From the NCBI GenBank assembly GCA_965238045.1, contig CBDEGU010000008.1, positions 310,001-374,000 on the forward strand: a stretch of 64,000 bases of DNA, in the 5' to 3' direction. The position numbers and the translations under genes were made by a program. The notes under the pieces are model-generated. The model was not told where the DNA came from and made no database searches. It saw only the letters and a program-made list of their open reading frames with translations. Positions 45,492-54,280 of the stretch are shown here, in pieces. How positions within the stretch are numbered: position 1 is the first letter of the stretch; every line of letters begins with the position of its first letter. This DNA is from CBDEGU01 sp965238045 (lineage in GTDB: Bacteria > Acidobacteriota > Terriglobia > Bryobacterales > UBA6623).

Positions 45492-47033
45492 ATGAAAGAC
45501 ATGGATGCGATCGCGGACGCGCTTCCGCAAATTCGTCCCCTCGACGAACACAACCGCAAGCTCGTGGAAAATGTTCATCCGCCCGGCTGGGCCAATCCGG
45601 TGCCCGCCGGGCGTTACAACATGGTCGTCCTCGGCGGGGGCACGGCCGGACTGGTGACCGCGGCGGGCTCCGCTGGCATGGGAGCCAAGGTCGCGCTGAT
45701 CGAGCGCGCCCTGCTGGGCGGCGATTGCCTCAACGTGGGCTGTGTTCCTTCGAAGGCGCTGCTGCGATGCGCGCGCGCCTATGCCGATGTTCGCGATGCC
45801 GGCAAGTATGGCATTCATGTCCCCGATGGTTTCCGGGCCGATTTCGGGGCGGTGATGGAGCGTATGCGCGGCCTGCGCGCGGGCATCAGCAAGCATGACT
45901 CCGCGGCCCGCTTCCGGGATCTCGGCATTGATGTCTTCGTTGGCGACGCCGAATTCACAGGTCCCGACACCGTCCGCGTCGACGGCCAGACATTGCGATT
46001 CGCCAGAGCCTGCATCGCCACCGGCGCGCGCGCGGCCGCGCCGCCGATCGAAGGGCTCGCCGAAGCAGGCTATCTGACCAACGAGACGGTATTCTCGTTG
46101 ACGGAACTTCCCCGGCGTCTGGCGGTCATAGGCGCCGGTCCGATTGGCTGCGAGCTGGCGCAAGCATTCGCGCGCCTCGGCTCGGAAGTGACTCTCGTCG
46201 AGGCGGAGTCGAGGATCTTGGTGCGCGAGGATGCCGACGCGGCGGCGCTGGCCGAGCAGGCCCTGCGGCGCGATGGCGTCCGGCTGCAGTGTTGCGGCAG
46301 AACAGCCCGCGTCACCAGCGATGGCGCCGAGAAAATTCTCACCGTGGACACGCCGGCCGGGCCGCTCGAAATCCGAGCCGATGAAATTCTCGTTGGCGCC
46401 GGGCGCGCGCCCAATGTCGAGGGTCTCGGCCTGGAGCGGGCCGGAGTGGATTTTGACGGGCGCATCGGCGTGAAAGTGGACGATTACCTCCGCACATCGA
46501 ATCGCCGAATCTATGCCGCCGGAGACATCTGCTCGCCGTTCAAATTCACTCACACCGCCGACGCCATGGCCCGCCTCGTCATCGGCAACGCACTATTTTT
46601 CGGCCGCGGCAAGACCAGCGCGCTGACGATCCCCTGGTGCACCTATACCGACCCGGAGATCGCGCACGTTGGGCTCTACCCGGAACAGGCTGCGGAACGC
46701 GGCCTGGAACTCGATACCTTCCAAATCGAGATGTCACAGGTCGACCGCGCGATCTTGGAGGGCGATACCGAAGGCTTCTTGAAAGTGCACGTGGTCAAGG
46801 GCCGTGACAAGATCGTTGGCGCCACGCTGGTTTCGCGCCGCGCCGGTGACATGATCTCGGAGATTTCGGTGGCGATGGCGGCTGGAGCCGGCCTGGGCGC
46901 CATCGCCAAAACCATCCATCCTTACCCCACCCACGCCGAGGTGATCAAGAAAGCCGGTGACGCGTACAATCGCACGCGGCTGACGCCCGCGGTGAAGAAG
47001 CTTTTGAATTTCGTTCTCCGGCAGCGCCGCTAG
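45492..47033 (+). CDS. Mercuric reductase-like FAD-dependent pyridine nucleotide-disulfide oxidoreductase
   Basis: A 513-residue flavoprotein of the lipoamide dehydrogenase/MerA family. FAD site VVLGGGTAGLVTAAG, redox disulfide GGDCLNVGCVPSKAL, NAD site LAVIGAGPIGCELAQAF, second FAD motif IYAAGDICSPFKF, and the C-terminal HPYPTHAEVIK with the catalytic His. The MerA N-terminal metal-binding domain and the C-terminal Cys pair are absent, so mercury reduction is not supported. The 12-bp gap after the VTT-DUF547 gene suggests an operon. Confidence 0.85.
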   Translation: MKDMDAIADALPQIRPLDEHNRKLVENVHPPGWANPVPAGRYNMVVLGGGTAGLVTAAGSAGMGAKVALIERALLGGDCLNVGCVPSKALLRCARAYADVRDAGKYGIHVPDGFRADFGAVMERMRGLRAGISKHDSAARFRDLGIDVFVGDAEFTGPDTVRVDGQTLRFARACIATGARAAAPPIEGLAEAGYLTNETVFSLTELPRRLAVIGAGPIGCELAQAFARLGSEVTLVEAESRILVREDADAAALAEQALRRDGVRLQCCGRTARVTSDGAEKILTVDTPAGPLEIRADEILVGAGRAPNVEGLGLERAGVDFDGRIGVKVDDYLRTSNRRIYAAGDICSPFKFTHTADAMARLVIGNALFFGRGKTSALTIPWCTYTDPEIAHVGLYPEQAAERGLELDTFQIEMSQVDRAILEGDTEGFLKVHVVKGRDKIVGATLVSRRAGDMISEISVAMAAGAGLGAIAKTIHPYPTHAEVIKKAGDAYNRTRLTPAVKKLLNFVLRQRR

Positions 47034-47126
47034 CGGCTCGTGGCGGAGGTCGGGCCGGGCACGCCCGAAGCCTGGGTGCGCCGGAAGCCGTGCGGACGTC
47101 CCAGCGCATGGAGTAAGCTAGTGGGC

Positions 47127-50111
47127 ATGCGTCACCGAGCCCGCGGCCTTTTTCCTGCTGCTTTGCCGCAGGCCTGTGCCACTTGGCTGATGCTGGCGGC
47201 TATGGCGCCCGTCCATGCGCAGACGGCCGCGGAAACGGAATTCTTCGAGTCTCGTATTCGTCCTCTGTTAGCGGAAAAGTGTCAATCCTGCCACGGACCG
47301 GAACAGAGCATGGGCGGTCTGGATTTCTCCCCTGCCGGCGGGCTTGTCCGAAAGCCAAGTCCGGATCATGCCGCCGAGCCGATCGTTTCCAGAAGCGACC
47401 CCGACAACAGTCCGCTGCTGCGAGCGGTTCGTTACCAGGGCAAAATCAAGATGCCTCCCACGGGCAAGCTGGCCGGGCGGGAGATTGCCGACCTGGCGCG
47501 CTGGGTCAAGATGGGAGCCCCGTGGCCGAAGCAGCGGCCGCTGGCAGCCAGGAGCCAGCCGCTTCGGCGCTCCGAATTTACGGAAGAGGAACGCGGCTTC
47601 TGGGCTTTTCAGCCTGTTCAGGCTTACCCGCCGCCTGAGGTTCGCGATACGAAGTGGGTTCGAACCGCGGTCGACAATTTCGTGCTGGCGAGGCTCGAGG
47701 CCGCGGGCGTCAAGCCCGCCCCGCCCGTCGGCAGGCTGACACTGCTGCGGCGTGTGAGCTACGACTTGACGGGTCTGCCTCCCAGCGAGCGCGACATCGA
47801 GGATTTCCTGCGTGATGAATCCCCCGGCGCGTACCCGAAGGTGGTCGAGCGGCTGCTGGCCTCTCCCCACTACGGCGAACGCTGGGGACGTCACTGGCTC
47901 GACGTCGCCCGCTATGCCGACTCGACCGGCGTCGACGAGGATACCAAGTATCCTTATGCCTGGAAGTACCGCGACTATGTCATCGAGGCGTTCAATGAGG
48001 ACCTGCCCTACGACCGCTTCGTCCAAGAGCAGATCGCCGGCGACCTTCTGCCGGCCGCTCAGCCCGGAGAACTGAATGCGCGCGGAATCATCGCCACCGG
48101 TTTCCTGGCGCTCGGTCCGAAACTGATCGCCGAACAAGACAAGAAGAAGATGCTCTACGACATCATCGACGAGCAGATCGAAGTTGTCGGCAAGGCGTTG
48201 CTCGGCCTGACCTTGCAGTGCGCCCGTTGCCACGACCACAAGTTCGATCCGATTCGAACCCGCGACTACTATTCCCTGGCTTCGATCTTCGCCAGCACCC
48301 GGCAACTCGACGACCCCAAGGCGTTTGTCGCGAAGCTCTATTTCGCTCCCCTGGTCCCGGCCGAGGTCGCCGATCGTTATTTCGATCACCAAAAGAAGAT
48401 TGCCGCCAAGAAGCAGGAAGTGGACAACATCGTCGCGGAGCAAAGCGAGCGAGCCGTGATGAGGCGCTTACCGAAACTTTCCGGCTACCTGATTGCGGCG
48501 CGCCGGATCTCGTCGGTGGCAGGCGCCAACTCCGAGCACGGCGCCAAGTCGGCTGGAGCAGGCACGGCCGCGGGAGCCGAACCGGAGTTCAACATCCAGA
48601 GCGTTGCGGCTGAGTTTGGACTCGAGAGCGACATTCTTGAAAAGTGGGTGGCCTATCTCAAACCCACCAAAGAAGTCCGGCCGCATCTGGACCGGCTGCT
48701 CACGGCCGGCGAGACCTCTCTGCCGGATGTCGCCCGCCAGTATCAGAAGGAATTCCAGCAGTCGGCGGCCAAGAAGTTTGGCGGCCTGGCCGAGTGGCGC
48801 GAGAAGCTCCGGCTGGCGCTGGCCAAGGGCGAGAAGGTGCCGGAGAGGCCGCGCTTCTTTGCGGGAGAGAATCGCTTTTTCACCGAGACCAGCGGCGGCA
48901 AAGGACCCTTCGGTATTGGAAAGAAAGATCGGCAGAAAGAGTTCTCCAGCGAAGCGCTGAGTCAGCTCACTCGTCTGGAAGAGGAACTAGAGCAGTTCCG
49001 GAAGTCGTTGCCCCCTCAGCCGCCGATGGCCGACGCGGTGGCGGAAGACAAGCCCGTCGAGCAACATGTATTTATCACCGGAAACGTTCGTCAGCTAGGC
49101 GAAGCCGTGCCCAAGGCCTTCCCCGCGATTCTTACGCCAGAAGGAACCCCGCCAAAGATCGTTTCCGGCAGCGGACGCCTGGAACTCGCCCAGTGGCTGG
49201 CAAGTCCCCGAAATCCCCTCACCGCGCGGGTGATGGTGAACCGCGTCTGGAAATGGCATTTCGGCGAGGGTATCGTACGCACGCCGAATAACTTCGGCAA
49301 GGTTGGCGAGCGGCCGACGCATCCGAAACTGCTCGACTATCTTGCCTCGGAGTTCATCCGCAAGGGCTGGTCGGTCAAGGAAATGCATCGGCTGATCGTG
49401 CTTTCCAGTAGCTACCGTATGAGCGCCGAGACAACGCAAGCGAAATACGATTCCGATCCCGACAACCGCCTCTGGTCGCGGTTCCAGCGCCGCCGCATGG
49501 ATATCGAAGAGATCCGTGACTCCCTGCTGGTGCTCGAAGGGCGCCTGGACGATGGCATGGGGGGCACCTTGCAGCTCGGTATCGGACTGGGGATGACGAC
49601 GACGAATCAGCTTCCTCCGCTCGATGTCTCGAAAATCTACCGCCGTACCGTATATCTGCCGCTTCGGCGGGCGAATATTCCGAAACTGCTTACGCTGTTT
49701 GATTTCGGCGACGGCGTCACCAGCAACGGCGCGCGGGCACGGACGAATGTTGCCCCGCAAGCGCTGTTCATGATGAACGGCGAGTTTGTCTCGCGAGTTG
49801 CCGAAGCTCTGGCCAGGCGTCTGCTGGCGGTGCGGCGCGTGCCCGAGGAAGAGCGCGTCCGCCGGGCCTGGCGGATCGTCCTCGCCACCCAGCCCGACCG
49901 GGACGAGATGGCCGAAGCTCTTGATTACATCCGCGACTTCCAGCGATCGGCCGCCGGCAAAGACCTCGTTCCGGTCGAGTCTTCGCGGCAAGGGGAGCGG
50001 CATCTTTCCTCCGACCAGCCGGCCTACTATTACGGCGAATCCGTGCTGCGGGCCTGGCGGAGTTACTGCAAGGTTCTGCTCGCGTCCAACGATTTCATCT
50101 ACATCCAGTGA
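47127..50111 (+). CDS. Exported PSCyt1-DUF1549-DUF1553 protein
   Basis: A 994-residue exported protein of planctomycete type. A signal peptide (ATWLMLAAMAPVHAQ) is followed by a haem-binding CxxCH motif (AEKCQSCHGPEQ, about residue 52), then DUF1549 (residues about 180-380, with SPHYGERWGRHWLDVARYAD and a second Cys pair CARCHDHKFDP) and DUF1553 (about 690-960, with ARVMVNRVWKWHFGEGIV and LIVLSSSYRMS). It may bind haem and act in an envelope oxidation; substrate unknown. ATG 47127 is used; an open frame upstream adds 29 residues before the signal. It is followed, overlapping by 4 bp or with a 12-bp gap, by the DUF1501 gene. Confidence 0.88.
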   Translation: MRHRARGLFPAALPQACATWLMLAAMAPVHAQTAAETEFFESRIRPLLAEKCQSCHGPEQSMGGLDFSPAGGLVRKPSPDHAAEPIVSRSDPDNSPLLRAVRYQGKIKMPPTGKLAGREIADLARWVKMGAPWPKQRPLAARSQPLRRSEFTEEERGFWAFQPVQAYPPPEVRDTKWVRTAVDNFVLARLEAAGVKPAPPVGRLTLLRRVSYDLTGLPPSERDIEDFLRDESPGAYPKVVERLLASPHYGERWGRHWLDVARYADSTGVDEDTKYPYAWKYRDYVIEAFNEDLPYDRFVQEQIAGDLLPAAQPGELNARGIIATGFLALGPKLIAEQDKKKMLYDIIDEQIEVVGKALLGLTLQCARCHDHKFDPIRTRDYYSLASIFASTRQLDDPKAFVAKLYFAPLVPAEVADRYFDHQKKIAAKKQEVDNIVAEQSERAVMRRLPKLSGYLIAARRISSVAGANSEHGAKSAGAGTAAGAEPEFNIQSVAAEFGLESDILEKWVAYLKPTKEVRPHLDRLLTAGETSLPDVARQYQKEFQQSAAKKFGGLAEWREKLRLALAKGEKVPERPRFFAGENRFFTETSGGKGPFGIGKKDRQKEFSSEALSQLTRLEEELEQFRKSLPPQPPMADAVAEDKPVEQHVFITGNVRQLGEAVPKAFPAILTPEGTPPKIVSGSGRLELAQWLASPRNPLTARVMVNRVWKWHFGEGIVRTPNNFGKVGERPTHPKLLDYLASEFIRKGWSVKEMHRLIVLSSSYRMSAETTQAKYDSDPDNRLWSRFQRRRMDIEEIRDSLLVLEGRLDDGMGGTLQLGIGLGMTTTNQLPPLDVSKIYRRTVYLPLRRANIPKLLTLFDFGDGVTSNGARARTNVAPQALFMMNGEFVSRVAEALARRLLAVRRVPEEERVRRAWRIVLATQPDRDEMAEALDYIRDFQRSAAGKDLVPVESSRQGERHLSSDQPAYYYGESVLRAWRSYCKVLLASNDFIYIQ

Positions 50112-50122
50112 AACAGCAACCC

Positions 50123-51544
50123 ATGACCACGCCTCCGCCGCTTCCATCCCGCCGCGCGCTGCTGCGCCAAACCGCCTGTGGCTTCGGCACGATCGCCTTG
50201 CGCGCGCTGCTGGCCGCCGAAGAGATCGAGAATCCCCTGGCGGCGAAAGCGCCGCATTTCGCCGCACGCGCCCAGCGGGTGATCTTTCTGTTCATGCATG
50301 GCGGACCGTCGCACCTCGACACTTTCGACCCCAAGCCGCGGCTGGAACGCGATCACGGCAAACCGCTTCCGTTCAAGCGTCCGCTGACCTTCGCCGAGGA
50401 GCAGGTCGGCGCTCTGCTGAAGTCTCCCTTTGCATTCAAGAAGCACGGCCAGAGCGGCATCGAAATCAGCGAGCTATTTCCGCGTCTGGCCTCCCACGCC
50501 GATGAGCTTTGTCTCGTCCGGTCGATGGTTGGAGACAGCGTGGCGCATGGCGGAGCGCTGATGCAGCTCCACACCGGCACGAATACATTTACCCGCCCCA
50601 GTTGGGGGTCCTGGGTCGTCTACGGTCTGGGCACCGAGAATCAGAACCTGCCCGGCTTTATCACGCTCAAGCCGACGCTGTTTCACGGTGGCGCGAAAAA
50701 CTATAGCGCCGGTTTTCTGCCCGCCTGGAACGAAGGGACGGCGATCGGCTATGCCGCCCTCAGCCCCGGCGACTTGAAGGAGCCGATCCAGTATCTGGAA
50801 CGCAAGGGCCTGACGAGCGACCAGCAGCGCTTTGAACTTGAAATGCTGCAAAAGATGAACCGGCGCAGTGCCGGGCGGGCGCCTTTCGACCGGCAACTCG
50901 AAGGCCGCATTCAAGCCTTTGAGCTTGCGGCTCGCATGCAGACCGAAGCACCCGAGGCCTTTGATCTGGCGAAGGAGTCCGAGGCGACCAAGAAGCTCTA
51001 TGGGCTGGACGATGAAGAATCGAGCGATTTCGGATGGCAGTGCCTGGTCGCGCGGCGGCTTTGCGAACGCGGCGTGCGATTCGTGCAGGCCTCGCACACC
51101 TATCGCGCCGGCAACCCCGTCGGATGGGACGCGCACAGCAATCTGATTCCCAACCACGTCGGCCGCGCCAAGCAGGTCGACCAGCCGATCGCCGGACTGC
51201 TCACCGATCTCAAGGCGCGCGGACTTTTGCAAGATACGCTGGTGGTCTGGAGCGGTGAGTTCGGCCGGACGCCGGTGGCTCAGTCCGGCGACGGGCGCGA
51301 TCACAACCCTTACGGCTACTCGATGTGGATGGCCGGAGCCGGCGTCAAGCCCGGGTTCGTCTACGGCGCCACCGATGAATTTGGCTATCACGCCGTCGAA
51401 GACCGCATGCATATCCACGATCTGCACGCAACGGTCCTGCACATCCTCGGGCTGGATCACAAGAAGCTGACCTTCTTCCACGGGGGCAGACACTTTCGCC
51501 TGACCGACGTGGCGGGCGAGGTGGCCGAGAAGCTGCTTGCCTGA
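50123..51544 (+). CDS. DUF1501 family protein, Tat-exported
   Basis: A 473-residue protein of the DUF1501 (sulfatase/alkaline-phosphatase-fold related) family. The N-terminus has a twin-arginine motif (SRRALLRQTACGFG); the family core includes VIFLFMHGGPSHLDTFDPKP, FGRTPVAQSGDGRDHNPYGY and HDLHATVLHILGLDHKKL. A GTG at 50108 overlaps the preceding stop and would add five residues. The pairing with a DUF1549/DUF1553 gene is a very common pair in Planctomycetes, Verrucomicrobia and Solibacter-type Acidobacteria. Role unknown. Confidence 0.87.
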   Translation: MTTPPPLPSRRALLRQTACGFGTIALRALLAAEEIENPLAAKAPHFAARAQRVIFLFMHGGPSHLDTFDPKPRLERDHGKPLPFKRPLTFAEEQVGALLKSPFAFKKHGQSGIEISELFPRLASHADELCLVRSMVGDSVAHGGALMQLHTGTNTFTRPSWGSWVVYGLGTENQNLPGFITLKPTLFHGGAKNYSAGFLPAWNEGTAIGYAALSPGDLKEPIQYLERKGLTSDQQRFELEMLQKMNRRSAGRAPFDRQLEGRIQAFELAARMQTEAPEAFDLAKESEATKKLYGLDDEESSDFGWQCLVARRLCERGVRFVQASHTYRAGNPVGWDAHSNLIPNHVGRAKQVDQPIAGLLTDLKARGLLQDTLVVWSGEFGRTPVAQSGDGRDHNPYGYSMWMAGAGVKPGFVYGATDEFGYHAVEDRMHIHDLHATVLHILGLDHKKLTFFHGGRHFRLTDVAGEVAEKLLA

Positions 51545-51560
51545 GTTGCTTCCGCCGCCG

Positions 51561-51899
51561 CTAAAGCAGTTCGCTCAGACGCTCTGGATCGAACCCGAGA
51601 ACGATCGTTCGTCCCTTGATGACGATCGGGCGCTTAATCAGGTTGGGGTTCTCGGACATGAGCCGCAGGGCGGCTTGGCGTGACGGCGGATGGTCTTTCA
51701 TCTTCATGTTGCGATACAGCTCGTTGCGCGTGTTGAGAAACTTGCGGTAGTCGCGCTTGCCGATGATCTTGTCGAGCTGCGCGACGCTCAGACCCTGATT
51801 GAGGTCGATGCTTTCTAGTTCGGCCCCCTGTTCGGTCAAGAAACTCTTCGCCTTGCGGCAAGAAGTACAGGTGCGCTTTTCATAGAACTTCAACTTCAT
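51561..51899 (-). CDS. Spx/ArsC-family thioredoxin-fold protein
   Basis: A 112-residue ArsC-family protein with a redox motif CTSC at residues 11-14 and the conserved NLIKRPIVIKGRT near residue 85. It resembles the Spx/MgsR/YffB group. True arsenate reductases use a single Cys with a distal Arg set, which cannot be confirmed here, so it may be a redox regulator or a reductase. It is convergent with the DUF1501 gene, 16 bp away. Confidence 0.8.
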   Translation of the reverse strand: MKLKFYEKRTCTSCRKAKSFLTEQGAELESIDLNQGLSVAQLDKIIGKRDYRKFLNTRNELYRNMKMKDHPPSRQAALRLMSENPNLIKRPIVIKGRTIVLGFDPERLSELL

Positions 51900-52135
51900 A
51901 TGGTCCGTCCCGGGGTTCTCTTGGTGTGACGCTCGGCGGTAGAAGCCGTGCGGGCGTCTTGCTGTGCCAGTTTACAACAAGAGAGAACCGCGCCCGAGCC
52001 GCTTGCGAGCAGCCATGTTGGGAGTCGGTTGAGACCGCGGGTCCACAACCGCGGGTCCCCGATCCGCTCCGCGGGGGGATCGAGATGGGGCACGGGGACG
52101 ACGACGGGCGGATGTGGTCAGCTACACTTGGCGGC

Positions 52136-53293
52136 ATGCGATGCCATTCATCCTCTCTCGCTACGTTCCTCGTTGGCTCGTTCTTGAGCTTGCACCTCTG
52201 CCGGGCACAAACCGCGGCGCCCGCCGACCCGTTGGCTCCGATTCTCAAGCCCGTGCTGTCTTCCTCTGTCGCCTCGCTGCTCGACCGCTACCGCGGCGGA
52301 CGCCGCTACAAACCGGCGGATTTTCCGATGCCGGAAGAACGCTTCGGCGGTTTTCAGAAGGACCTGACCGCACGCCTCGCCCGGTCCCTGCGACTCGAGC
52401 AATGGGTCGTTCGGAACCCGCGGGGCAAGACCCGTCCGATCGCGCATCTGTTTCGCGACCGGGTGCTCAAGACCATTCGGCATCACGGAATCACGATGGA
52501 GGTTCACTTGATCGAGCTGCCCGAGACGGGCGACAAGATTCCGGCTGTCTTGTGCCTGCCGAACACGCCGGACCCGAGACCGGCGATCGCCGTGTTTTCC
52601 GGTCACGGCAAGAACGGCCTTCGTGATCTGATCGTTGATCTCGACAGCTACCAGGGCGGAGCCGCCACGAGGCTGGCGCAAGCCGGCTTTGTTTCCATCG
52701 CGGTCGAGAAACTCGACACTGGATATCTGTCGCGCACCTTCCCCTCCGGCGTCGATGAGGACGAAATCGCGACCTGGCGTTTGGGCATGAACCGGGTAAC
52801 GCGATCGGTTCAGCTGATGGCTTCGCTAGCCGCGCTGGAAATTCTCGCCGCGCATCCGCGGGTCGATGCCAGCCGCATCGGCGCCACGGGCGTGTCGCTC
52901 GGCGGCTGGCTGGCCATTCAGGCCAGCTTGTTGTCGGACCGCGTGGCGGCGGTCGCCGACTTCGGACGCAAGACCGTGTTTCTGCCCGAAGACGTTTCGG
53001 CGAAGGAGTTCGCCCCGGTGCGCGACAAGTGTCACATCCTGCCTGGCATGTTCGAGACCGGCGACCGGAATCTCTATTTGCTGGCGTACGCGCCGCGCCC
53101 CCTGCTGGCGGGGCACGGACGCCGTGACGCGGGTTCACACAAGCAGGCGCCGCGCTATTTCCAGGATCTGCTTCGGCGGCAATACCGAGTCCTTGGACGA
53201 GAAGAAGACTTCGAGTATCGAATCCACGAGGGCGGCGACACCATGCCGGTAGCTGAGATTGTTCGGTACTTCCGCTCGAAATTTCCCTATTGA
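52136..53293 (+). CDS. Exported alpha/beta hydrolase, acetyl-xylan-esterase-like
   Basis: A 385-residue exported hydrolase. A signal peptide (SLATFLVGSFLSLHLCRAQ) precedes an alpha/beta fold with GHGKNGLRDLIVDLDSYQGG, the nucleophile elbow IGATGVSLGGWLAIQ (Ser of GVSLG) near residue 251, and a late HEGGDTMPVAE stretch where the catalytic His should lie. Esterase or dienelactone-hydrolase-like activity is likely; substrate unknown. I set the start at ATG 52136; the open frame upstream is 70 residues of low-complexity sequence over the gap with the Spx/ArsC gene. Confidence 0.8.
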   Translation: MRCHSSSLATFLVGSFLSLHLCRAQTAAPADPLAPILKPVLSSSVASLLDRYRGGRRYKPADFPMPEERFGGFQKDLTARLARSLRLEQWVVRNPRGKTRPIAHLFRDRVLKTIRHHGITMEVHLIELPETGDKIPAVLCLPNTPDPRPAIAVFSGHGKNGLRDLIVDLDSYQGGAATRLAQAGFVSIAVEKLDTGYLSRTFPSGVDEDEIATWRLGMNRVTRSVQLMASLAALEILAAHPRVDASRIGATGVSLGGWLAIQASLLSDRVAAVADFGRKTVFLPEDVSAKEFAPVRDKCHILPGMFETGDRNLYLLAYAPRPLLAGHGRRDAGSHKQAPRYFQDLLRRQYRVLGREEDFEYRIHEGGDTMPVAEIVRYFRSKFPY

Positions 53294-53365
53294 CGAAAGA
53301 CCCCCAAGTGCGGAATGATAATCTTGTACGCTCCCGCGGCAGGCTCGCGCATTTGCGCATAACTT

Positions 53366-54280
53366 GTGAAAATCTCGACAGCCTATACTCGCAGGGAAGC
53401 CCGGCGGATCTTAAAGATTCCAGAGAACCGCTTGCGCTCCTGGGAGCGCCATGGTTTCTTCGAACCCGCCAGTGAGTTCGGTTTTTCTGACTTGAATATG
53501 TTGCGAGTTCTGCAGCGCTTGCGGCGGGACCGTATCCCGTCGAAGCGCATCAAGGATTCTCTCTCCTCGCTGGCGAAGAAACTTCCCGGAGTGGAGCGGC
53601 CGCTTTGGGAGCTCAGAATCGTGCCCTCGGGCCGCCGCGTTGCCGTGGAGCTTCCCACAGGCAAGATGGAGGCTCTGACCGGGCAGATGCTGTTCGATTT
53701 CGACGCGCCCGCGGAGAAACCTCCCAAGACGGTGTCCCATAGCGATGGCCGTTCCTTGGCGAACCGGCTGCGCGAGGCTGAAATCTGGTTCCGGCGCGGT
53801 CTCGAACTCGAGGACCAGGGCGCAGACGACGAGGCCGCCATCAAGGCTTACCGCAGGGTCCTCGATCTGAATCCGCGCGCCGGCGGCGCGTGGGTGAACA
53901 TCGGAACTCTCTTGTACCGCAATGGCGTACTGGAGGAAGCCGAAAAATGCTACCGGTCGGCGCTAAGCAACTCCACCAGTTATCCTCTCGCGCACTTCGA
54001 CCTCGGGAATATCTGTGATGAACTCGGCCGCTTCGACGAGGCGATCAACCATTACAAACTCGCGTTGCGGTATCAGCCGAAATACGCCGACGCCCACTAC
54101 AATTTGGCTCTCATCTACGAGCGCCGCGCCGAGTCAATGCAGGCGGCCAAGCACTGGCGGGAGTACCTGACGCTCGACCGCACCAGCGCCTGGGCGCGCG
54201 TCGCCCGCCAGCAGCTCACTACGCTGCTCAAGATTACTCAGGGCGACCGCTCCGGCCCGGCTCCCGTCACGGGTTGTTAG
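53366..54280 (+). CDS. MerR-type DNA-binding domain fused to TPR repeats
   Basis: A 304-residue protein. Residues about 5-75 form a MerR winged helix (YTRREARRILKIPENRLRSWERHG). Residues about 140-290 hold four TPR-like units (AEIWFRRGLELEDQGADDEA, GAWVNIGTLLYRNGVLEEAE, AHFDLGNICDELGRFDEAI, AHYNLALIYERRAESMQAA). It probably binds DNA and senses a protein partner through the TPR part. The start is GTG 53366. Its 3' end overlaps the convergent HEAT-cyclophilin gene by 4 bp. Confidence 0.82.
   Translation: MKISTAYTRREARRILKIPENRLRSWERHGFFEPASEFGFSDLNMLRVLQRLRRDRIPSKRIKDSLSSLAKKLPGVERPLWELRIVPSGRRVAVELPTGKMEALTGQMLFDFDAPAEKPPKTVSHSDGRSLANRLREAEIWFRRGLELEDQGADDEAAIKAYRRVLDLNPRAGGAWVNIGTLLYRNGVLEEAEKCYRSALSNSTSYPLAHFDLGNICDELGRFDEAINHYKLALRYQPKYADAHYNLALIYERRAESMQAAKHWREYLTLDRTSAWARVARQQLTTLLKITQGDRSGPAPVTGC

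Noticed and set aside
45492..47033. Calling this gene merA (mercury resistance)
   Set aside because: The metal-binding N-terminal domain and the C-terminal Cys pair are absent, and no merR, merT or merP is nearby.
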